DNA of 64,000 nt, taken from contig JBDHLD010000004.1 in NCBI GenBank assembly GCA_039586035.1, positions 1-64,000 on the forward strand. Direction: 5' to 3'. Shown piece after piece: positions 58,682 to 64,000 of this stretch. The number at the start of each line of letters is the position of its first letter. The stretch's first letter is position 1. A model generated the notes under the pieces. The model was given only the letters and a program-made list of their open reading frames with translations. It searched no databases and was not told where the DNA came from. Source of the stretch: JBDHHQ01 sp039586035 (GTDB lineage: Bacteria > Gemmatimonadota > Gemmatimonadetes > Longimicrobiales > Gaopeijiaceae). Position numbers and translations under genes: made by a program.

Positions 58682-60901
58682 ATGGCTCGCACCACCAGCA
58701 TCGCCCTCCTGGCTCTCATCCTCCACGTCGTGTCAGCCGACGACGGGACGGCTCAAGAGCGCCGGCTCACCGCCGACGAGCTGTACGAGGATGCGACCCG
58801 CCTGGCCGAACGGGGCGACACCACCACTGCCACGGTGCTCCTGCGGCGGGCCGTCGAGCGAGACCGTGACCATCCGGACGCCGTCTTCGCGTTGGGCACC
58901 CTGCTGACGCGCACCGCTGGCTCCAAAGAGACGGAGTTCGCCCAACGCAGGGAGGCGGAGGCGCTCCTGGAGCGCGCCTTCCAGCTTCGGGACGGCGATC
59001 CGGCCGTCCTGTTGGAGATGGGCCTGCTCAAGAGGAAGCAGAACATCCGGGTGGACGCCCGGAGGCTCCTGGAGCAGGCGCTGGACCCGGACCGCGACGC
59101 TGCCCTGGATCCACGAGCCGCAGCGTACGCCCACTACGAGCTGGGCCGCATCCTCGAAGAGGAGCTGGCGGACTACGAGCACCTCGTCTTCCTACCGCCG
59201 AGCCGTCGAGAGTTCGGCGAGGCGTCAGCTGACCCCTTGGGCGGCACGAGCTCCGGGGCGTTCTGTCCCGCGGGCGTAGCGTTCTTCTGCTACAACTACA
59301 CGCGGACACGGGACTTCAACCTCCTCTTCGAAGAGGTGGCGAGCCCCGCGAGCGACCGGGCCGAGACCTATCCCCCGCGTATCGAGGAACAATACCGAAC
59401 AGCGTTGGCGTACGACCCCGGCCTCGAGCCCGCCGCCCGCAGTCTCATGGCGCTGTATCTCCGGCTGGGTAGAACGGAGGAGTTCCGTGAGGTCGCACGG
59501 GAGCTCGTCGACACCTATCCGGGCCGACCGTACCCCTGGGTCTTCGAGGGACTGGCGCTGTACGAGCGTGGGCAGTGGGAGGACGCTCGCCGCTCCTTCG
59601 AGCGTGGGCTCGCCCTCATGCCTCCCGACGAGCGGGTCGCCTTCGAGGACGTGTCAGCGCTGCTGCAGCGGACCCAGCTGAACGCGTACTCGGCTCTTGG
59701 AGACGACGAGAGACTCGAGTACGCCGATGTGCTCTGGGCCAAGTCCGACCCGCTCTACCTGGTGCCTGGCAACGAACGATGGATGGAGCACGTGGCCCGG
59801 GTGACCTACGCCGAGCTCAACTTCGGCGCGCCCGAGCTCGGCATGAGGGGATGGCAGAGCGACCGAGGCCTGGTCTACATCCGCTACGGGGCGCCGAGGA
59901 AGATCTGGTCCATCAACACCTCGACCCGATTGACCTCCGGGACCTCGGACCGATGGATCCTCTGGAACTACAGGGTGGACGCTCCCAGCTTCATCTTCTA
60001 CAGCCAGGCCGGCTACCGCAGCGTCCGCTTCGATCAAGCGGCCAACACCCAGGCGTACGCCAGCGAGCTGGCCGAGTCCGAGTCCACCACGGCTTTCCGC
60101 TCCCGCGCCGTGACGACGTGGATCGACCTTCCCCATCAGATCGCGCGACTCCGAGGGAGTGAGTCCGATCTGACCCAGGTCGTGGCCTACGTGGACGCGA
60201 ATCCCTCCCGCTTCCTGCTGTTCGAGGGCGACTCGGTCACCACCGCACTCTTCCTCTTCACGCCTCAACATCGGGACACGGCCGAGCTGCGGAGCTCCAT
60301 TTCGGCGGACGCGAGTGGAAATATCGTATTCGCCACCCAGCTGTACCCGGCCGACTACGACTACGCGATCGAGGCGTTCGCCAGGGAGTCGAAGGTCGCC
60401 GGGACGGAGCGGGGCGTGCTCCCGGTCCGCGGCTTCCGTCCGGATGGCCTGTCGCTCTCGGATCTGGTGGTGGCCGACGGCGTGACGCCTCGCGTGGAGG
60501 ACCCCATCCGCTGGACCGACTTCTCGATCGGGGCGAGCCGCGATCTCACGTTCGGAGCCGAGGAGGAGATCCACCTCTATTTCGAGCTTTACGGGCTCTC
60601 CATGGACGGAAATGGCGAGGCCCGGTACGAGTTGGAGATCACCGTAGAGGACGTTACGGCCGAGGGATTGGTCTCTTCGGTCGTACGGAGTCTCGGGGAC
60701 CTGGTGGGACTTGGCGACGACGCCGATACCCGCCTCCGCTTCGATCGCGTTGCCGAACCGCGCGACGGGATCGTGCCAGAGTACCTGAGCCTCCTGCTGA
60801 CGGACGTGGAGCCGGGCGACTACCTGGTCCACGTCAAGGTCAGAGACGAAATGAGCGACGACGAGCGGGAGATCGTCCGGCAGATCGTGATCGAGCCCTG
60901 A
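58682..60901 (+). CDS. Secreted TPR and GWxTD-domain protein
   Basis: 739 residues with a signal peptide (SIALLALILHVVSADDGTAQ). The N-terminal 330 residues are helical TPR-like repeats (DELYEDATRLAERGDTTTAT, RPYPWVFEGLALYERGQWED). In the middle is a GWxTD domain: SDPLYLVPGNERWMEHVARV, YAELNFGAPELGMRGWQSDR and GLVYIRYGAPRKIW, with Ser in the usual Thr position. The C-terminal 300 residues are beta-rich. GWxTD proteins are common in Gemmatimonadota, Acidobacteriota and related groups, with no known biochemical role. Here it is probably periplasmic. Confidence 0.85.
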   Translation: MARTTSIALLALILHVVSADDGTAQERRLTADELYEDATRLAERGDTTTATVLLRRAVERDRDHPDAVFALGTLLTRTAGSKETEFAQRREAEALLERAFQLRDGDPAVLLEMGLLKRKQNIRVDARRLLEQALDPDRDAALDPRAAAYAHYELGRILEEELADYEHLVFLPPSRREFGEASADPLGGTSSGAFCPAGVAFFCYNYTRTRDFNLLFEEVASPASDRAETYPPRIEEQYRTALAYDPGLEPAARSLMALYLRLGRTEEFREVARELVDTYPGRPYPWVFEGLALYERGQWEDARRSFERGLALMPPDERVAFEDVSALLQRTQLNAYSALGDDERLEYADVLWAKSDPLYLVPGNERWMEHVARVTYAELNFGAPELGMRGWQSDRGLVYIRYGAPRKIWSINTSTRLTSGTSDRWILWNYRVDAPSFIFYSQAGYRSVRFDQAANTQAYASELAESESTTAFRSRAVTTWIDLPHQIARLRGSESDLTQVVAYVDANPSRFLLFEGDSVTTALFLFTPQHRDTAELRSSISADASGNIVFATQLYPADYDYAIEAFARESKVAGTERGVLPVRGFRPDGLSLSDLVVADGVTPRVEDPIRWTDFSIGASRDLTFGAEEEIHLYFELYGLSMDGNGEARYELEITVEDVTAEGLVSSVVRSLGDLVGLGDDADTRLRFDRVAEPRDGIVPEYLSLLLTDVEPGDYLVHVKVRDEMSDDEREIVRQIVIEP

Positions 60902-60941
60902 CGGTGCGCCCGTCCGGAGGACCCCGAGACGCGACTGCCAC

Positions 60942-62192
60942 TCAGGCCTCCCGCACCCAGCGCACGAGCTCCGGCAAGGTCGGACGCTTGCCCTGCATCA
61001 GAATGCCCACCTTGTAGATCCTGCCGGCCACCCACGCCACCGCCAGGATCGTCAGCGTCATGAGCACGAGGCTCAGCACGATCTCCCATGTCGCAGCCGC
61101 CCCAGCGGCCGCCCGGGCGTACATGAGGATCGGGCTGAAGAACGGCACCAGCGAAAGGCCCACCCACAAGGGCGCATGGGGACTCTGGATCGCCGCGGTG
61201 ACCATCACGAAGGGCGCCACCAGGAGCATCATGACGGGGAACTGGGCTTGTTGCGCTTCCTCCTCGGTGGAGCACATCGCCCCTACCGCCGCGAACAAGC
61301 CCGCGTACAGGAAGTAGCCCGCGAGGAAGAGCGAGGCGAAGACCACCAGCAGTCGCAAGTCGGGGAGGAGCTCCTGCAGGTCGCTCAGCGAAGTGCCCTC
61401 GGGCAGGAAGGCCGCCGCGCTGGGCGCCGCCAGGAGCATCATGACCGCCGCGGAGCCGAGCCAAACGCCCAGCTGCGTCAGCCCCACCGCTCCAACCCCC
61501 AGGATCTTTCCGAGCATCAGCTGCCAAGGCTTCATCGAGGATACGATGACCTCAACGATTCGACCCGTCTTCTCCTCGAGGACAGACCGAAGCACGGCGA
61601 TCCCATAGAAGAAGATCACGAAATAGAGGAAGAAGGTGCCCGTGAACGCACGGAGAAAGGCGGGCATGTCGTCGTCGATCCCATCCCCGCCGAGCGTCTG
61701 GACGTCCAGCTCGGACTCTTCGAGCAGCGCCGCGAGGTCGGCGGCCGCGTCGGTGCCGGCGAGCCGGGCGTCCAACGCAGAGCGCGCCACGATCTGCCCC
61801 ACCGTGAAGCGCCGAATCGGCGAGGGGCTCTCGTTGACGACGAAGCGGGCCCGCCCAATCGACAAGGTCTCCTGGTCCAGCCAGAGATAGCCGCCCAGGT
61901 CACCGTCCACCACGCGCACGTTGAGGTCCCTGGGGGCCACACCGTGCGTCAGCGTATCCAGCGTGTAGCCGGCCGAAGCCAGGCGTGGCGCAACGATGTC
62001 GAACAGCAGGCCCGTTTCGTCGACGATGGCCAGGTGCCGCTCCCTGCGCGCGTCCCGCTCGCCCATCAAGACGGGCACCATCACCAGAGCCAGCATCAGC
62101 ACGGGAAGGCCCAGAGTCGTGAAGAGGAACCATCGGCTCCGCACCCTCTGCAGGTACTCACGGCGGATCACCGAGATTACGGGGTTCGTCAT
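60942..62192 (-). CDS. ABC-2 type exporter permease (NatB/YhaP-like)
   Basis: 416 residues. One N-terminal helix (FLFTTLGLPVLMLALVMVPV), a large extracytoplasmic domain (about 40-180), then five or six helices (FFLYFVIFFYGIAVLRSVLE, SMKPWQLMLGKILGVGAVGL, FPVMMLLVAPFVMVTAAIQS). RIVEVIVSSMKPWQLMLGKI is the conserved NatB-type signature. It is coupled by an ATGA overlap to the ATPase gene upstream. The exported substrate (Na+, a drug or an envelope compound) is unknown. Confidence 0.88.
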   Translation of the reverse strand: MTNPVISVIRREYLQRVRSRWFLFTTLGLPVLMLALVMVPVLMGERDARRERHLAIVDETGLLFDIVAPRLASAGYTLDTLTHGVAPRDLNVRVVDGDLGGYLWLDQETLSIGRARFVVNESPSPIRRFTVGQIVARSALDARLAGTDAAADLAALLEESELDVQTLGGDGIDDDMPAFLRAFTGTFFLYFVIFFYGIAVLRSVLEEKTGRIVEVIVSSMKPWQLMLGKILGVGAVGLTQLGVWLGSAAVMMLLAAPSAAAFLPEGTSLSDLQELLPDLRLLVVFASLFLAGYFLYAGLFAAVGAMCSTEEEAQQAQFPVMMLLVAPFVMVTAAIQSPHAPLWVGLSLVPFFSPILMYARAAAGAAATWEIVLSLVLMTLTILAVAWVAGRIYKVGILMQGKRPTLPELVRWVREA

Positions 62193-63163
62193 GGCGAAGC
62201 CCCCGCGCCGGGGGCGGGCTCGGCGGGGGACCGGGGCCGAGGCGATGCCCCGCGCCCCCCCACGTGGCGCACGAAGATCTCGTGGAGACGGGGCTCGACC
62301 AGCTCGAACCGGTGGATGCGCGCACCCGCGGCGATTCCCCTGCGTAGTACGTCCTGCTCGTCGGCACCGTCGGCGAGGACGAGGTGGACCTCACCCCCGA
62401 CCTCCTCCACGTCCAGGACCTCGGGTCCATGCAGCCACTCCCCGTCCCCCTCGAAGCGTACCGCCACCACGCCCGCGGCCTCCGCGCGTTTGAGGTCGAC
62501 CAGGTCCCCGTCCAGCACCTTCGTCGCCTCGGATATCAAGCAGACCTTTTCACAGAGTCGTTCGGCCTGATCCATGAGGTGGGTGGAGAAGAGGATGGTG
62601 GTCCCGCTCTGCTGGAAGTCTCGAACGATTCCTTCGAGCACGTCCTGGTTCAGGGGATCCAGCCCGCTGAACGGCTCGTCCAGGATCAAGAGATCGGGCT
62701 CGTGCAGGACGGTGGCGATGAATTGCACCTTTTGCTGCATCCCCTTGGAGAGATCCTCGAGCTTCTTCTCGGCCCAGCCCTCGAGCTCGAGCCGCTCCAA
62801 CCAGCCGGCGCTACGCCGTTTCCCCTCGCGGCGCTCCACGCCCCGTATCTCGGCCAGGAACACCAGGAACTCGATGACCTTCATCTTCTTGTATACGCCG
62901 CGCTCCTCGGGCAGATAGCCCACCCGGGTGCGACGCGTCACGTCCGGATCTCGGCCGAACAGGTCCACCCGTCCGCGGTCAGGGTGCAGGATGCCCATGA
63001 TCATCCGGATGGTCGTGGTCTTGCCGGATCCATTGGGCCCCAGCAGGCCGTATACTGCGCCCCGCGGGATCTCGAGGTCGAGGTTCGAGACGGCGAGGTG
63101 ACGCCCGAATTGCTTGGTCACGCCCTGCAGGCGCACCGCGAACCCGTCTTTGCCGGTTGTCAT
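62189..63163 (-). CDS. ABC exporter ATP-binding protein (NatA/YhaQ-like)
   Basis: 324 residues. Walker A is GPNGSGKTTTIRMIMG, the signature region is LEDLSKGMQQKVQFIATVLH and Walker B is DLLILDEPFSGLD with a following switch His in FSTHLMDQAE. The C-terminal 90 residues match the DUF4162 extension seen in YhaQ. It forms a two-gene exporter with the permease and diverges from the AbrB-like gene. Confidence 0.92.
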   Translation of the reverse strand: MTTGKDGFAVRLQGVTKQFGRHLAVSNLDLEIPRGAVYGLLGPNGSGKTTTIRMIMGILHPDRGRVDLFGRDPDVTRRTRVGYLPEERGVYKKMKVIEFLVFLAEIRGVERREGKRRSAGWLERLELEGWAEKKLEDLSKGMQQKVQFIATVLHEPDLLILDEPFSGLDPLNQDVLEGIVRDFQQSGTTILFSTHLMDQAERLCEKVCLISEATKVLDGDLVDLKRAEAAGVVAVRFEGDGEWLHGPEVLDVEEVGGEVHLVLADGADEQDVLRRGIAAGARIHRFELVEPRLHEIFVRHVGGRGASPRPRSPAEPAPGAGASP

Positions 63164-63299
63164 TGCACTCCGCTGGATGTACGTCGTGGCGTCCTCACGC
63201 CCGCCCGTCGCTCACTCTCCGGGTGGCGCGATCGCTTTGCCGAGTCTCCGGTAACGCTGTAGATTCGAGGCCGCAAAATAACAACAGTGAGGAGGCTGG

Positions 63300-63497
63300 A
63301 TGGCCATCTACCGGACGCTGTACTATGGCGATGTCACCGTCGGCGTCGGCGGAAGGATCACGATTCCTCAGGACATGCGGGATGATCTGGGCATCGACGA
63401 AGGCGATACCCTCACTGTTCGGATCGAGGAGACGCCACAGGGGAACCGCCACATGGTCCTTTGGCGGGCCGATCCCCAGCCCGGCGAGGAGGAATAG
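63300..63497 (+). CDS. AbrB/MazE/SpoVT-like DNA-binding protein
   Basis: 65 residues of the swapped-hairpin AbrB fold: YYGDVTVGVGGRITIPQDMR followed by DLGIDEGDTLTVRIEETPQG. It likely acts as a dimeric DNA-binding regulator. GAGGAGG stands five bases before the ATG. The gene is followed after 21 bp by a macrodomain gene, which suggests a two-gene operon and possible autoregulation. Confidence 0.85.
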   Translation: MAIYRTLYYGDVTVGVGGRITIPQDMRDDLGIDEGDTLTVRIEETPQGNRHMVLWRADPQPGEEE

Positions 63498-63518
63498 GAC
63501 GCACGCCGGAAGGTCGCC

Positions 63519-64000
63519 GTGACTCTGATACGCGTCGAAGAAGGTGACATCACCACGTTCGACGGCGACGCGGTCGTCAACGCCGCCAACAATCATCTGA
63601 TCCTGGGGGCGGGCGTCGCCGGTGCGATCCTGCGCCGGGGCGGGGGCACCATTCAAGCCGAGTGTGACGAGCTGGTGAGACAGCACGGACCTGTCCGTGT
63701 TGGCGAGGCTGCCCTCACGGGCGGCGGAGATCTCCCGGCCCGCTACGTGATTCACGCGGCCGCCATGGGTGACGAGCCCGCTTCTGCCGGCACCATCGAG
63801 TCCGCCACCCGAGAATCTCTCCGCATCGCCGTCGAGCAGGGCATTCGGTCTCTGGCCTTTCCGGTTCTGGGCGCGGGCGTCGGTGGCTTTCCGTTCGACG
63901 AGTCCGCGCGGATCATGGTGAGCGAGATCAGACGCTTCGCTCGGGAGCATCCCGACACCATCGAGACGGTCGTGCTCTACGGTTTTCAGCCCGAGCAGGC
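63519..64000 (+). CDS. Macrodomain (ADP-ribose-binding/hydrolase-like) protein, cut by the right edge
   Basis: A partial gene starting at GTG 63519 and still open at the end of the window (160 residues seen). It carries the macrodomain signature: VVNAANNHLILGAGVAGAIL (NAAN loop and glycine-rich loop), VGEAALTGGGDLPARYVIHA and SLAFPVLGAGVGGFPFDESA. Macrodomains bind ADP-ribose or O-acyl-ADP-ribose and often remove ADP-ribose from proteins or nucleic acids. It follows the AbrB-like gene by 21 bp. Confidence 0.88.
   Translation, partial: MTLIRVEEGDITTFDGDAVVNAANNHLILGAGVAGAILRRGGGTIQAECDELVRQHGPVRVGEAALTGGGDLPARYVIHAAAMGDEPASAGTIESATRESLRIAVEQGIRSLAFPVLGAGVGGFPFDESARIMVSEIRRFAREHPDTIETVVLYGFQPEQ

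Overview
The window looks like a GC-rich (roughly two-thirds G+C by eye) bacterial chromosome segment, packed at high density with no intergenic gap above 300 bp. The gene set (alternative complex III instead of bc1, a GWxTD-domain protein, a short principal-type sigma factor lacking region 1.1, secreted M14/M24/penicillin-acylase hydrolases, frequent GTG/TTG starts and ATGA overlaps) best fits Gemmatimonadota or a close relative. That placement is inference from content, not a marker-gene result. No tRNA, rRNA, IS element, prophage or CRISPR array was recognised.

Left part (1-19 kb). A secreted M14 carboxypeptidase-like gene whose frame breaks near 618-626 runs off the left edge. It is followed by a DUF4231/SLATT-like membrane protein and a compact minus-strand operon (DUF4375 protein, sirtuin, MmcQ/YjbR protein, BtuF-like binding protein without a signal peptide). 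A stand-alone UvrC-like GIY-YIG protein with a possible SOS box follows, then a penicillin acylase coupled to an EVE-domain gene, a tandem DUF417 membrane protein, release factor 3, a MATE exporter, an M24 peptidase, a chromate transporter, ATP-dependent PEP carboxykinase and a small unknown ORF.

Middle (19-34 kb). Seven plus-strand genes overlap end to end: a DUF370/RemA-like protein, a BamA-like outer-membrane protein, a methyltransferase, an FAD oxidoreductase, an SRPBCC protein, a FabF-type ketosynthase and a DUF4126-like membrane protein. The last five resemble a small polyketide or lipid modification pathway and are the best candidate for an undescribed system. Next come a sigma-70 factor with a strong terminator-like hairpin, an outer-membrane barrel protein whose start overlaps that hairpin, a tail-less SSB, a DNA polymerase I with an apparently dead proofreading site, a cold-shock protein and an orphan ExbB/TolQ-like channel protein.

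Right part (34-64 kb). A complete Dpp-type peptide ABC importer is followed upstream by an octanoyltransferase (LipM type), a UPF0173 hydrolase, gcvP and gcvH. Divergent to these are an acyl-CoA dehydrogenase, tatA, a TrmJ-family methyltransferase broken by an exact 22-bp tandem duplication, a GAF-GAF-GGDEF protein and an inositol-phosphatase-family enzyme. A full actABCDEF alternative complex III operon converges on the latter. The window ends with a small unknown protein, a GWxTD/TPR protein, a NatAB-type ABC exporter, and an AbrB-like regulator followed by a macrodomain protein cut by the right edge.

Together the genes suggest an aerobic or respiring heterotroph that digests peptides outside the cytoplasm (M14, M24, penicillin acylase) and imports them (Dpp). 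It would catabolise glycine and acyl-CoAs and feed a quinol pool oxidised by alternative complex III. Two frame disruptions in 64 kb could be real mutations or assembly errors.
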